Source of the DNA: Gemmatimonadaceae bacterium
GTDB taxonomy: Bacteria; Gemmatimonadota; Gemmatimonadetes; Gemmatimonadales; Gemmatimonadaceae
Reading direction: 5' to 3'
NCBI GenBank assembly: GCA_016720905.1
Contig: JADKJT010000018.1
Location: forward strand, 1 to 59,929
DNA: 59,929 bases
The notes under the pieces are model-generated. The model saw nothing but the letters and a program-made list of their open reading frames with translations, did not search any database and was not told the origin of the DNA. Shown here one piece after another: positions 49,422 through 59,929 of this stretch. Within the stretch, counting starts at the first letter, position 1. Each line of letters opens with the position of its first letter. Both the position numbers and the translations under genes were made by a program.

Positions 49422-49930
49422 TTGTTGTCTCCTTTGCCGGCGATCCAGGCGCTCGTCCGAGCGACGCTGTCCACCTGGGCAGCCAGGGTTTTCAGGTAAG
49501 TCGGGGCGCCCATGCAACCCGCTTCGAGATGGACCGATTTGAGCGTGGCACCAATCGGCGTGGACAACACCAACTGCGGACCGTCGGTGAAGTACTGCCC
49601 GCAATTGGCGCTCCCTCCCACGTACGCAGTGTCCGCCGATGCAAAGCCCGCATCCAGCAACCGCTTCCGCAGCGCGCCCACATCGGCCGCCGCCACCGTC
49701 GCCTTCTGCGCGCCCAACGACGCGACGTTTTTAAGCCCAACGAAATGCACCGCGCCGTCATCGAACAGCTCCACCGTGTACTCCGGGCAGCGCCCGTAAC
49801 ACGGGCCGCGTTCCAGTCGCAACGCCAGCGCCCCTGACGCACTCGCCCCGTTGGCGGCTGCGGATTTGTCGGCCCCGGCGCGCGACCGGCAGGACAGGGC
49901 CACAACCGCAATCAGCAGCACAGCGCGCAT
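49418..49930 (-). CDS. DUF6438-type lipoprotein
   Basis: A 170-residue lipoprotein: signal LLIAVVALSC with lipobox Cys, a short Ala/Ser linker, then LRLERGPCYGRCPEYTVELF and DDGAVHFVGLKNVASLGAQK, with TDGPQLVLSTPIGATLKSVH later. The 'GPC.G.CP.Y...L..DG...F.G' motif defines DUF6438. Function unknown; usually periplasmic or surface. It overlaps its downstream neighbour and follows the large metalloprotease gene closely, so all three may be co-transcribed. Confidence 0.72.
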   Translation of the reverse strand: MRAVLLIAVVALSCRSRAGADKSAAANGASASGALALRLERGPCYGRCPEYTVELFDDGAVHFVGLKNVASLGAQKATVAAADVGALRKRLLDAGFASADTAYVGGSANCGQYFTDGPQLVLSTPIGATLKSVHLEAGCMGAPTYLKTLAAQVDSVARTSAWIAGKGDNK

Positions 49931-49950
49931 CGACACTCCGGTTCGCGTGA

Positions 49951-52900
49951 TCATTTACGGATGGCTCCGGTGATGGGGTCAACGGTGGCACGGGTACTCT
50001 TGACACCATCGGACAGCAGCAACTCCACCCGATCGGCCGGGCCAAACTGCGACAACTCGGCGGTGCCGTTGCGCAGCATCGCCAGCACTTCGCCGTTGAC
50101 GCGGTCGCGCACGATCACCAACGGCACCTCCGACGGCGCCCATGTCATCTGCAACTTGGCACCGGGAAGACGCGACGTGGATAGCGTGGCGGTTCCGCCG
50201 GCGGTGGATGGGAGTCGGCGTGATGTCCCGCGCGCCAGGGAACCGGTGCCACTGAGCTCACGCACGCCAAGCCGGGCAACCTGTGCTTGCACCGCTTCCG
50301 GCACCGGCACGGCGATCACGAATGCCTCGGCTTCCGCGTCGTCCACGCGATACGGATTGAAGCGCCGCGAGAACAGCAGTTTGTCATCAGCCGAGAAGCC
50401 TTCAATCACAAAGCGTCCGTTGGCATCGTTGCTGGCCGGCGCGGCCTTCACCGAGAACGCCGGGTCAACCGTAAGCACTCCACGCTGAATGCCACCCGAC
50501 ACCATCAGCACGCTGGTGGGTGCCGAAATTCCCGTGCCATTGGGATTGGCCTGTCGGAAGTCCATCACCTTGCGGTAGTTGAACGCGCTCACCCATTGGT
50601 TGGGGCAATACGTCATCACATCCTTCGCGTTGGGCAACTTGATCGCGTTGCCGTTGAACGTATCCATGCCGTACGCGCCGGTGCTGCCATCGGCGAATGG
50701 ATACGTGGGCTCGGGTCCGGCGGCACCGCCGCACGGCGAATGACGTAGCGACAGGGTGTGTCCCATCTCATGCGCAAAGGTGAGTTTCGCTTCAGCGGCG
50801 CCAAAGTCGGAGCCCTCATCCACGCCGATGGCCGTGCGGGCCGGAATGCCGTTGGCGAGACCCAGGACACCGCTGGTGCCGCGCGTGCGCACCAATCCAT
50901 AGTAGTAGGCACCGCCACCTTCCGTCTGTCGCAGAATCTCGACGTCCCGCACCAGGCGACCCCAATCGTCAAATGTCTGGGTGCCGATAGTGTAGTCGAT
51001 CACCAGCGGCTGACGTACCGTGGCGTTGATGACGCTGAGCGGCCACATCGACTTGAACACATCAAACAGCGAGGCCGCGCCGGCACCCACCGGGCCGTTG
51101 CGATTCTGCTGCACAGGAATGAGACGGACATTCATCGGCGGCACCGCCACCACGTTCAGCGATTGCGCGGTGCCTGACAACGGAAACTGGTTGTCCGCTT
51201 CATTCGATTCTGCGACCGCGTTGTCCGGGTCGACATCGGCCAGCACAGAAATGCCGGTGCGTATCGCCGTGGAAGGAATGACGATGTTGGCCGAACAGCA
51301 GCCTTCATCGACCGTCGTGGTGGGCGTGGCCGTGCCGGTAAACGTGCCGAGCACGGTGGCACCCTGCAGAATGCGGAGACGCACCGTTGCCGCGGCAAGT
51401 CCGGTGCGATTGCCGCGCAGGAACACGCGGGCTACGGCGCCGCGGTCGGCCACCAGCGGCACGCGGCCGTCCAACTGCTGTACCGACTGCACCAGATACA
51501 GCGCGGCGATATCGAGATTGGTCACGCCGGTTGATGCGCCGACCGTAACGGTGAGCGACGCGGTCTTGGACGGATCGGCTTGCGAGGTGGCGGTGATGGT
51601 GGACGTGCCGCCGGTGATGGCGCGAATGACGCCCGTTCCCGTGATAGAGGCAACGCCGGGCTCGCTGCTCTGCCAGGTGACCGCGATGTTGGCCGAGCCG
51701 GTGACGGTACTGGAGGCCTGCTGGGACTGTCCCGCCTGCAGGGAGAGATTCTGTGGTCCAACCGATATCGTGACACCCGACGCCTGAATGCTACCGGCCG
51801 CCAGTTGATACGGTCCGACCTCGCCGGCGTTGTACGTGGTGGTGTTCACGATGTACTGACCGGCGGGCAGATTGATGAGCACGCGCGCATTAGTGGTTTG
51901 CGACGAGGCGTCATCGTTTTCCGCAATCACGGCACCCGTTTGCGCGTTCTGGATGACGAGATAGGCGTCGACGACACCACTGGTCATGTCGAACTGCATA
52001 GCCGTGGTGGTGGCCAGCGTCAGTCCGTACCGTTGGAAATACCGGTTGGGGCCGCCGCCATCACTGATCGCGCAGTCGCCCGGGGCGAAGGTGCCCGACT
52101 GCACCTGGCCCGCGGCAATCGTTCGCGTGACCGCACACGGATCGACGAGGGGCGCCACCACCAGTCGATAGGCGCCGGTCTGGCCGGGCTGTCCACGGGC
52201 GAGAATGGTGTAATTGCCTGGTTCGAGCGGCACTTCGAGACTGGCGTTCAAACCGGCGCCGGAGTCGTCATCCTGATCGACCACGCGCCCGGCGTTGTCG
52301 ATCACGACCAGAAACGGATCGAGCACCGTACTGGTCATGTTGACGGTGAGTGTGGTGCGCGCGCCAACCGTGATGTCGTATCGATCTTCGTAGCTCTCGT
52401 CGCGCTGGAGACACGAGGCGGCTGACAACGAGGCGTCGATGGTGGACGGCAGCGTGGTGGTGCGACCGATGAAACACGCGGCCGGCGCTTGCCGCACGGT
52501 CAACTGATAGGCGCCGAAGGTGTTGGCGTTGTACGTGTTGGCGATGACGAAATAGCGACCGGCCGGAATGGTGCGCAGAATGCGGGCATTGATGCCCGTG
52601 CCACCGTCGTCGTCTTCGTCAATCACATTCAGCGCGGCGTCGGTGAGGAACAGGTAGGCGTCCACCGCACTGCTGGTCATCAGCACTTCAATTTTCGTGG
52701 GCGCGGTGACGGTGAATTCATAGCGCTGGATGGCGGTGCTGTCGCTAAGCTTGCAGTCGTTCGCCACCAGCGTGCCGGACAGCGTCTGTCCCACTGCCAC
52801 GGCGCGAATCACGTTGCAGGGATTGGGGGACACCTGTATGGTGGCCGAGCCGACAATCCCGTCCGCGGTGGCGGTAATGTTGGCGGCGCCGGCCGCAACG

Positions 52901-53433
52901 CCGGTCACGAGACCGGTGGATGATACCGATGCAATAGTGGGGCTGGCGCTGGCCCACGTCACGGTGCGCCCGGCGATGGCGGCACCAGCGGGACTCTTGG
53001 GCACGGCGGTGAGTTGCAGTGGTGCGCCGCCCAGAAACAGTTCGGCGGTGGCTGGCGTGACCGTCACCGAGGCGACGGGTGTGCGCACGGTCGCTGCCGC
53101 GCCACCCACCTTGCCATCGATGGTGGCGGAGATGGAGGCGATACCGTCGGTGATGGCGGTGGCGACACCGACGGCCGATACCGTCAATACCGACGGATTG
53201 GATGACGACCACGTGGCCGTCTTGCCGCTGATGGGAATGCCCGCCGCGTCGTGGGCCGTTGCCGTGAGGGTGGTGGTCTGACCGGGCACCAGATTGAGCA
53301 ACGACGGGGACACGTCCACCGTGGCCACGATGCGTGGAGCGGCCGCGTCGCCGCCACCTCCGCAAGCGGCGAACACCGCCAATGGCGTCACCACGAGGAT
53401 CCTGCTGGCTAACCGCCGAAACGCCGTGCCCAT
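49951..53433 (-). CDS. Large lipoprotein: Ig-like and PPC repeats, CARDB and a zinc metalloprotease domain
   Basis: An 1160-residue lipoprotein with signal and lipobox (PLAVFAAC). Two BIG2-like domains (VSPSLLNLVPGQTTTLTATA and TPATAELFLGGAPLQLTAVP) are followed by three PPC-like domains with IQRYEFTVTAPTKIEVLMTS, DRYDITVGARTTLTVNM and QRYGLTLATTTAMQFDM, each ending near DAYLF/DPFLV/DAYLV and E.DD. A further Ig-like part, a CARDB-like stretch (NIVIPSTAIRTGISVLADVD) and a protease domain with HEMGHTLSLRH (zinc HExxHxxxxxH) near 890 follow. Metzincin-type chemistry is likely; the rest probably holds it at the surface. Confidence 0.82.
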   Translation of the reverse strand: MGTAFRRLASRILVVTPLAVFAACGGGGDAAAPRIVATVDVSPSLLNLVPGQTTTLTATAHDAAGIPISGKTATWSSSNPSVLTVSAVGVATAITDGIASISATIDGKVGGAAATVRTPVASVTVTPATAELFLGGAPLQLTAVPKSPAGAAIAGRTVTWASASPTIASVSSTGLVTGVAAGAANITATADGIVGSATIQVSPNPCNVIRAVAVGQTLSGTLVANDCKLSDSTAIQRYEFTVTAPTKIEVLMTSSAVDAYLFLTDAALNVIDEDDDGGTGINARILRTIPAGRYFVIANTYNANTFGAYQLTVRQAPAACFIGRTTTLPSTIDASLSAASCLQRDESYEDRYDITVGARTTLTVNMTSTVLDPFLVVIDNAGRVVDQDDDSGAGLNASLEVPLEPGNYTILARGQPGQTGAYRLVVAPLVDPCAVTRTIAAGQVQSGTFAPGDCAISDGGGPNRYFQRYGLTLATTTAMQFDMTSGVVDAYLVIQNAQTGAVIAENDDASSQTTNARVLINLPAGQYIVNTTTYNAGEVGPYQLAAGSIQASGVTISVGPQNLSLQAGQSQQASSTVTGSANIAVTWQSSEPGVASITGTGVIRAITGGTSTITATSQADPSKTASLTVTVGASTGVTNLDIAALYLVQSVQQLDGRVPLVADRGAVARVFLRGNRTGLAAATVRLRILQGATVLGTFTGTATPTTTVDEGCCSANIVIPSTAIRTGISVLADVDPDNAVAESNEADNQFPLSGTAQSLNVVAVPPMNVRLIPVQQNRNGPVGAGAASLFDVFKSMWPLSVINATVRQPLVIDYTIGTQTFDDWGRLVRDVEILRQTEGGGAYYYGLVRTRGTSGVLGLANGIPARTAIGVDEGSDFGAAEAKLTFAHEMGHTLSLRHSPCGGAAGPEPTYPFADGSTGAYGMDTFNGNAIKLPNAKDVMTYCPNQWVSAFNYRKVMDFRQANPNGTGISAPTSVLMVSGGIQRGVLTVDPAFSVKAAPASNDANGRFVIEGFSADDKLLFSRRFNPYRVDDAEAEAFVIAVPVPEAVQAQVARLGVRELSGTGSLARGTSRRLPSTAGGTATLSTSRLPGAKLQMTWAPSEVPLVIVRDRVNGEVLAMLRNGTAELSQFGPADRVELLLSDGVKSTRATVDPITGAIRK

Positions 53434-53611
53434 TCGGACTATCCTCTTTCTTGACGGGGTAGGGACCACCTCCGATTCGTCGAACGGGCACGACTCACCC
53501 GGTCCACGAATTCGCTCGTTCAGTAAAGCGCAGGAATCATGGAGAAAGGATCATGGTTCCGTGAGGCCGTTGGTCGTGGCGGGCTGAGGCGCCGGACTGC
53601 ATGCTTAGCCG

Positions 53612-55447
53612 ATGACAATTCCCTCCCGGAGCCGGGCGGCCACCATCGGCCTCATGATGGCGCTTGCGGCATGTGGTCGGTCGGCAAATCACGCGCCCGT
53701 GGCAGTAGTGCCGAATGACAACCGGGTCGCGGGCGGCACGCGGCGTGGTGATACGCTGGTGTTTGCGCTCAACGCCACTATGGGGGCCTGGCGACCGGAC
53801 ACCGATGTGGACAGCTCAGTCACCGTGCAGGCGTTTGCGGCTCCCGATGGTGTGCCGCGTATTCCCGGCCCGCTGTTGCGTGTGGCCACAAGCACGGTGG
53901 TCGAGATTCACGTCACGAACAGCCTGACCGATTCCACGCTGGTCGTACACGGTCTGCGGCCTGGCACCAGCGGAGATGACACGCTGCAGGTGAAGGCCGG
54001 TGAATCGCGCACCGTGCATTTTGTGGCGGGCGCACCGGGCACGTACCTGTACTGGGGACGCACCAGCGGTGACCGGATGGAACGCTCGGAGGGACGCGAC
54101 GGCCCGCTGGCCGGTGCCATCGTGGTGGACGCGGCCGGCGTGGCGCCGGATACGAGCGAACGCGTGTTCGTGATCACCACGCTGGACGTGTTGCCGGACA
54201 CCACCAGACCCGAGCCGCAAGACGACATGTTCGATCTGGCCGTGAATGGTTTGTCGTGGCCGCACACCGAGGCGCTGCACTATGCCGTCGGTGACACCGT
54301 GCGCTGGCGTTGGCTCAACGCGACGGGGACCCCGCATCCCATGCACTTGCATGGGTTTCATTTCACGGCGCTGGCCAAGGGCGACGGCCGAGTCGACACC
54401 ACCTACGCCCCCGACGCGCGCCGTACGGAAGTCACCGAATACCTTTCGCCGGGGACCACGGCACAGATGCGGTGGCAGCCCACACGGGCGGGGAACTGGC
54501 TGTTTCACTGTCACATCGTGTTTCACGTCATCCCGTTTCCCGTGCGACCCGATTCGGTGCGGGTGAGCATGGCCGACATGCACGACGCGTCGTCGCATGT
54601 CACGCGTTCGATGTCGGGACTGGTGATGGGGATTGCGGTGCACGAGCGCGGCGCGACGACAACCGTGTCGCCGACGGTGGGGGTGATTGCGAAGCGCCTT
54701 CGGCTGTTCGCCCAGCAGGCGTCGGGGCCGGCCGTTGACGACACGGCGCACGCGCGGGGATACGCGCTGCAGCAGGGCCCCATGCCGCCAAAGGTCGACT
54801 CCATCAACGTACCGGGGCCGATGCTGGTGCTCACACGCGGCCAACGCACCGCCATTACCGTGATCAATCGACTGTCAGAACCCACCAGCGTGCACTGGCA
54901 CGGCATGGAGTTGGAGAGCTACTACGATGGCGTGTCGGGTTGGAGCGGTGCCGATTCACGGCGCGCGCCGATGATTGCCCCCGGCGATTCGTTTGTGGCC
55001 GTGATGACGCCGCCGCGGGCCGGAACATTCATGTATCACCCGCACATGGAAGAAGAAGACCAACTTTCGGCCGGCATGTTCGGGCCGCTGATTGTGATGG
55101 AGCCCCGTGAACGCTTTGATCCGGCAACGGATTTGTTGTTCGTGATTGGCGATGCCATATTGGACGGCAAGCGTGGCGCGACGTTGAATGGTGCGCGCGC
55201 TGCGACGCCACTGCGGTTGCACGTTGGGACCACCTATCGATTGCGTTTCCTGAACATCGGCGAAGCGGCCTCGGGCGAGGCGATGCTGCATACCGACTCG
55301 ATCCCGCTGCGCTGGCGCCCGCGTGCCAAGGATGGCGCCGATCTGCCCGCCACTCGGCGCGCGGAGCAAGCGTCGACGTTGCGGAAGATCGGTGTTGAGA
55401 ACGTGACTTCACCTGACACCCACGCGGCCGCTGCGGGCCATGCTTGA
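53612..55447 (+). CDS. Multicopper oxidase with unusual motif order
   Basis: A 611-residue lipoprotein-like oxidase (signal GLMMALAACG). Copper-ligand motifs: HPMHLHGFHF near 242 and HCHIVFHVIPF near 300, then in the second half VHWHGMEL near 428 and MYHPHMEEEDQ near 476. In laccases and CueO, HWHG/HxH come first and HPxHLHG/HCHxxxH last; here the order is reversed. The N-terminal cupredoxin lacks HWHG (it has LVVHGLRP). All four motifs needed for a trinuclear site are present, so a permuted arrangement is likely. Substrate unknown; ferritin lies just downstream, so metal handling is possible. Confidence 0.83.
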   Translation: MTIPSRSRAATIGLMMALAACGRSANHAPVAVVPNDNRVAGGTRRGDTLVFALNATMGAWRPDTDVDSSVTVQAFAAPDGVPRIPGPLLRVATSTVVEIHVTNSLTDSTLVVHGLRPGTSGDDTLQVKAGESRTVHFVAGAPGTYLYWGRTSGDRMERSEGRDGPLAGAIVVDAAGVAPDTSERVFVITTLDVLPDTTRPEPQDDMFDLAVNGLSWPHTEALHYAVGDTVRWRWLNATGTPHPMHLHGFHFTALAKGDGRVDTTYAPDARRTEVTEYLSPGTTAQMRWQPTRAGNWLFHCHIVFHVIPFPVRPDSVRVSMADMHDASSHVTRSMSGLVMGIAVHERGATTTVSPTVGVIAKRLRLFAQQASGPAVDDTAHARGYALQQGPMPPKVDSINVPGPMLVLTRGQRTAITVINRLSEPTSVHWHGMELESYYDGVSGWSGADSRRAPMIAPGDSFVAVMTPPRAGTFMYHPHMEEEDQLSAGMFGPLIVMEPRERFDPATDLLFVIGDAILDGKRGATLNGARAATPLRLHVGTTYRLRFLNIGEAASGEAMLHTDSIPLRWRPRAKDGADLPATRRAEQASTLRKIGVENVTSPDTHAAAAGHA

Positions 55448-55944
55448 CGTTTCGGTGACTGATGTGAAGGCGCCGTTCAGAGTACCCATCGACGTTCGCT
55501 GAACTGCGCGCCGCGTCGGTGACCTCTCTGCCCACTGTAGTTCAAAACACAATCCAATACAACGGAGTTCCCATGTTGATCAGCAGCACGCTCGCACAAG
55601 CCATCAATACGCAGATCGGCAACGAGATGGCCGCCAGTTTGCAGTACTACGCCATCGCCGCGCATTTCCAGAAAGCCAACCTGTCGTTGCTGGCCACGCT
55701 GTTCTTCAAGCAGGCCGACGAAGAACGGGAGCACGCGCAAAAACTGCTGCACTATGTCGTCGACACCAAGGGAGACCTGCGCATTCCCGCCGTGCGGGAG
55801 CCGGTGCACACGTTCGCGTCTGCCGAAGCGGCGGTCGAGGCCGCGCTCAACTGGGAAGTCGAAGTCACGGGACAGATTCGCGGCCTGATGGATATTGCCG
55901 CTGACGAGCGCGACTATCTCGCGCAGGGGTTCCTGCAGTGGTTT

Positions 55945-57188
<1,244 letters not shown>

Positions 57189-57271
57189 TGGCGTGTGTGA
57201 GAAGCGAGAAATGGCTTGGTGACGAACCGGCAAGGAGCACCTGCGATGGTGAAACGTACATGACTGCCATA

Positions 57272-58927
57272 CTACCCTGCGAACCCACGCGCCCTAAGCA
57301 GCTGAGCCACCGCCGTGCTGGCCATGTTTTCCGGCGACTCACCCCACTTGTTGTACGACTCGGCACGGGTTGCACCGGCGTCGAGCAGCATCTCCGTAAC
57401 GGCGACATAGTCGGCGTCGTTCCCGGGACGCGCGTTCGTCGAACCATGCGATGCCCAGGCAATGGGTGAACTGCCGTACGTGCGGTCACGCACGTTCACT
57501 GGTGCACCACACTCGAGCAGCACGCGCACCATGTTCACGCGACCGTGCCAGGCGGCCCAGTGTAGTGGGGTGCCGCCCCATTCGCCTTCGTCCGACGGCA
57601 CCCATCCCAACGCGAACATCAGTCGCACACTGGCTTCGCGGTCGCGTTCGACGGCCAGCGCCAGTGTCTGTCGATCCTCTGCCGTCAACTCCGACATCAG
57701 CGCGGGATGCGTGGCGAGTATGGCGCGTGCGGCGTGTTCGTCGGCACCGATGCATGCCGCCAGGAATCGATCGACCGGTGTGAGCGCGGCGGTGTTCGCC
57801 CCGCATTCGGCAAGATACGTCGCCACCCCCATGTTGCCGGTGCGCATCGCCAACGCATAGGCGCTCTTGCCATCGCCGCGCGGCAGATCCACCACGGCCC
57901 CGTGTTCCACCAGCATGCGGGCCACGGCGACCTCGCGTCCAAACGACGCAACGCGGTGCAACGGCGCTTCGGCCACTCCGCGCGGGTCATCCGTTCCCGC
58001 GTTCACATGGCTCAACACGTTCGGGTTGGCACCGTGTGCCAGCAGCCACTGCATACCCAGCGTGGCGGTCCCGCAGCGGTGGTCGGATTCCTTGTAGCCG
58101 GCGAGGAAGTAGAGTGGTGTGTTCCCCCACTGCGAGTGCGCGGCGCTGAGTTCAGCGCCATGCGCCGCCAGCAGCTCCAGACACTCCCGGTGGTTCATTT
58201 CCGCTGCGTGATAGACGCTTTCGCCGTCGTTGGGGTTGGCGCCGCGTTCCAGCAGCAGCCGAGCGACTGCGACGTTGTCGGACACGCAGGCGAAGTACAG
58301 CGCGGGGATGTGTGCTTCGCCATGGTCGCCAACACGTATGTATGCGTTGGCGCTGGCGCCGGCGTCGAGCAGCAGCTGCACCGTACGCACGCGATCGATC
58401 TCAGTGACGCCCAGCAGTGACTGTAACCCCATGTGACAGGCGTAGATCAGCGGTTCAGGACCGTCTGGTTGAAAGCCAGACGTCGCAAGCCGCACATCCT
58501 TCGCAAGGAACGCTGCCACCAGCGACGGATTGCCGACGGCGGCCGCGCAATGGATGCTGTAGCGCGCCAGTTCGGGGTGCGCGTCCAGCATGGCCTTGGC
58601 GTGCGCGGTGTCGTGGTCGCGAAGCGCGAGCAGGAAGCGCGCGCCGTGCACATGTATGGGATCGACACGCTTCATGAACGCGGTCAGCTCGCGCCAGCTG
58701 GACTTGCCGTTCTTGCGGGCTACGGCATGATGGATATCCGCCAGCTTGATGTCGGCCTGCACGGTGGCGTCGTCCAGCGATGCCAATCGTGGCAGCAGCG
58801 CGCGCAGCCGTGCAATGAGCACCGGGTCGCCACTCCTGGCCTGCTTGAGCAGCAGTTTGGCCTGACGGCGCAGATTGTCGAGCGTGAAATCGGGCCCGCC
58901 AGCGGGCGAATCGTTGGTATCGGACAT
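57272..58927 (-). CDS. Ankyrin-repeat protein
   Basis: A 551-residue cytosolic protein with no signal peptide. The N-terminus (FTLDNLRRQAKLLLKQARSG, then LADIHHAVARKNGKSSWREL) is a helical region common to this type. At least ten ankyrin repeats follow, e.g. AKAMLDAHPELARYSIHCAA, VRTVQLLLDAGASANAYI, HIPALYFACVSDNVAVARLL and GGTPLHWAAWHGRVNMVRVL. It ends with TYGSSPIAWASHGSTNARPG and a last repeat. A protein-binding scaffold is all that can be said; no enzyme domain. Confidence 0.88.
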   Translation of the reverse strand: MSDTNDSPAGGPDFTLDNLRRQAKLLLKQARSGDPVLIARLRALLPRLASLDDATVQADIKLADIHHAVARKNGKSSWRELTAFMKRVDPIHVHGARFLLALRDHDTAHAKAMLDAHPELARYSIHCAAAVGNPSLVAAFLAKDVRLATSGFQPDGPEPLIYACHMGLQSLLGVTEIDRVRTVQLLLDAGASANAYIRVGDHGEAHIPALYFACVSDNVAVARLLLERGANPNDGESVYHAAEMNHRECLELLAAHGAELSAAHSQWGNTPLYFLAGYKESDHRCGTATLGMQWLLAHGANPNVLSHVNAGTDDPRGVAEAPLHRVASFGREVAVARMLVEHGAVVDLPRGDGKSAYALAMRTGNMGVATYLAECGANTAALTPVDRFLAACIGADEHAARAILATHPALMSELTAEDRQTLALAVERDREASVRLMFALGWVPSDEGEWGGTPLHWAAWHGRVNMVRVLLECGAPVNVRDRTYGSSPIAWASHGSTNARPGNDADYVAVTEMLLDAGATRAESYNKWGESPENMASTAVAQLLRARGFAG

Positions 58928-59050
58928 GCCGACCCATGATGCCCGGGTCCGCACAGGCGGGGTTCGAGGCGCGAACCCCGGGCCCTTCCCGGAGGATGCG
59001 CGCTGCGCGCGATGACAAACTATCGCGCACCGCGCGCCTCGGCGAGCCCC

Positions 59051-59929
59051 CTATTTCACCGTGCCAACGCCAATGGCGCTGCCCTTGTCCAGCTGCTTCA
59101 CCCAGGCCATTAATGTGCCGGTGGGCGTTGTCGACAGGGCGGGATACCAGCTGCCTGCGCTTCCATCCGGCGACGTCACCGCGGAGAACGAGACGATCCC
59201 CGCCGCATCAACACGCGCCCGCGTCACGGCCATGCGACGCGCTCCGTCAACAATCTCATCCCATGCCACCAGCATCGATCCGTCACGTTCCATCGCCATC
59301 TGCGGGTGTGACGCCGGTCCGCGGGTGGGGATGCGGGTGCGGGTCGTGAACGCGCGCCCGTCCCGCGTGATCGCGTAGAATAGCGCCAGCGACGAGGCCG
59401 TCTTGCCGTCGGCGGGCGTGGGCCACACCACGTGCGCACGGCGATCCCGATCGATCGCGATCGCCGGTCCATTGTCGGGACAGCCGTCAATTTGCCAATG
59501 ATCGTCGCTCACCCGCACCGGCGCAGAAAACGTCCGACCGCCATCGGCAGACATGCTGAACGCGATGTCGCGTTGACTTCCCGGATACACATGGCGCCAC
59601 ACGGCATACACGTTGCCGCCGGCAGTCGCGAGCGAGGTCTTGCAGCAATAACAGACGCTGCGCGTGATCTTCACGGCCTTCGTGCCGTTGAGCGAAGAGA
59701 AGTACAGCTGTGACAAGCCGGCTCGTTCGGTGGGACTCGGCTTTGGCATGGGCGTCGCGGATTGGACGCCGGACGCGCTGTCATGCTTGTGCATCGCGTC
59801 GGCACTGACCGTTTCGCGATGGTCAAGCCACAGCACCAGCACATTGCCTTTGGCGTCGACGGCCACGGATTCCCAGCCGCGCACGCCGTCCGCATCGCTG
59901 CCGGTACCGGTGGCACCCTGCGCCAAACG
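59051..59929 (-). CDS. Sialidase/BNR-type repeat protein, 5' part beyond the window
   Basis: At least 292 residues of a larger protein whose start lies right of the window. Repeats resemble sialidase blades: GTKAVKITRSVCYCCKTSLA, YPGSQRDIAFSMSADGGRTF (a BNR Asp-box), GPAIAIDRDRRAHVVWPTPA and ASHPQMAMERDGSMLVAWDE. It ends with GSAIGVGTVK. The VCYCCKTS cluster within a blade is distinctive and could bind metal or form disulfides. Likely secreted, based on paralogues elsewhere in such genomes. Confidence 0.75.
   Translation of the reverse strand, partial: RLAQGATGTGSDADGVRGWESVAVDAKGNVLVLWLDHRETVSADAMHKHDSASGVQSATPMPKPSPTERAGLSQLYFSSLNGTKAVKITRSVCYCCKTSLATAGGNVYAVWRHVYPGSQRDIAFSMSADGGRTFSAPVRVSDDHWQIDGCPDNGPAIAIDRDRRAHVVWPTPADGKTASSLALFYAITRDGRAFTTRTRIPTRGPASHPQMAMERDGSMLVAWDEIVDGARRMAVTRARVDAAGIVSFSAVTSPDGSAGSWYPALSTTPTGTLMAWVKQLDKGSAIGVGTVK

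Noticed and set aside
57707..58420. 237-codon plus-strand frame within the ankyrin gene
   Set aside because: Shadow of regularly spaced ankyrin codons on the opposite strand.

Overview
The window is GC-rich, densely coded DNA with GTG and TTG starts, stop/start overlaps and purine-rich ribosome sites, so it is bacterial. The right half carries large secreted BNR/WD40-type repeat proteins, S9 and S15 peptidases, Ig-like lipoproteins, a TolC protein, multicopper oxidase and ferritin. This mix, with the codon style, suggests a Gemmatimonadota-like bacterium. That is an inference from gene content; no rRNA or marker gene is present.

Layout. 1-4.1 kb: a decayed IS3-family element open at the left edge, about 1.4 kb of unrecognised sequence, and an intact IS630-family element. 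4.1-7.6 kb: an ADP-ribosylglycohydrolase fragment, a GIY-YIG-like protein, and a tight operon of EEP-family phosphoesterase, tyrosine phosphatase and ADP-ribosylglycohydrolase, the last two each broken by one frameshift. 7.6-22 kb: an island of toxin-antitoxin (TA) genes, whole, truncated and chimeric: DUF2283, ParE/addiction-module, MqsRA, HicAB, HigBA, DUF433/DUF5615, a nucleotidyltransferase pair, RhuM, Fic and DUF4160/DUF2442. It also holds a second, damaged IS630 copy inserted in a rhuM-like gene. 22-35 kb: a CrtC/AttH-like protein, a three-domain membrane protein, a DUF2779 nuclease, HicAB, a HEPN-motif protein, a ParE pair, a TM0106-family nuclease-helicase and an Ig-like lipoprotein. 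35-60 kb: conserved-looking chromosome with TolC, a three-gene envelope glycan operon, secreted peptidases and repeat proteins, a metalloprotease lipoprotein, a multicopper oxidase with unusual motif order, ferritin, dienelactone hydrolase, an ankyrin protein and a sialidase-like protein cut by the right edge.

The most interesting structure is a family of seven same-orientation 47-nt repeats between 7.6 and 26.9 kb. Each lies just 3' of a plus-strand gene. Each has a conserved 5' arm, exactly 16 variable and often self-complementary bases, and a 3' arm that pairs imperfectly with the 5' arm. The architecture recalls integron attC sites (paired ends, unpaired bases, variable terminal structure), but the core bases are not canonical and no integrase is present. 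Around the repeats TA genes have been cut and rejoined (hicA::mqsA twice, mqsA::DUF433, hicB::unknown), and the 3' ends of mqsA and of the ADP-ribosylglycohydrolase recur as grafts.

A caution runs through the window. Many genes carry single-base frameshifts, the two IS630 copies differ by short deletions, and there are two bizarre homopolymer patches (a GC-only stretch near 7.84-7.93 kb and an A8/C34 run at 56.32-56.36 kb inside a coding region). Some 'pseudogenes' here may be sequence errors rather than biology.
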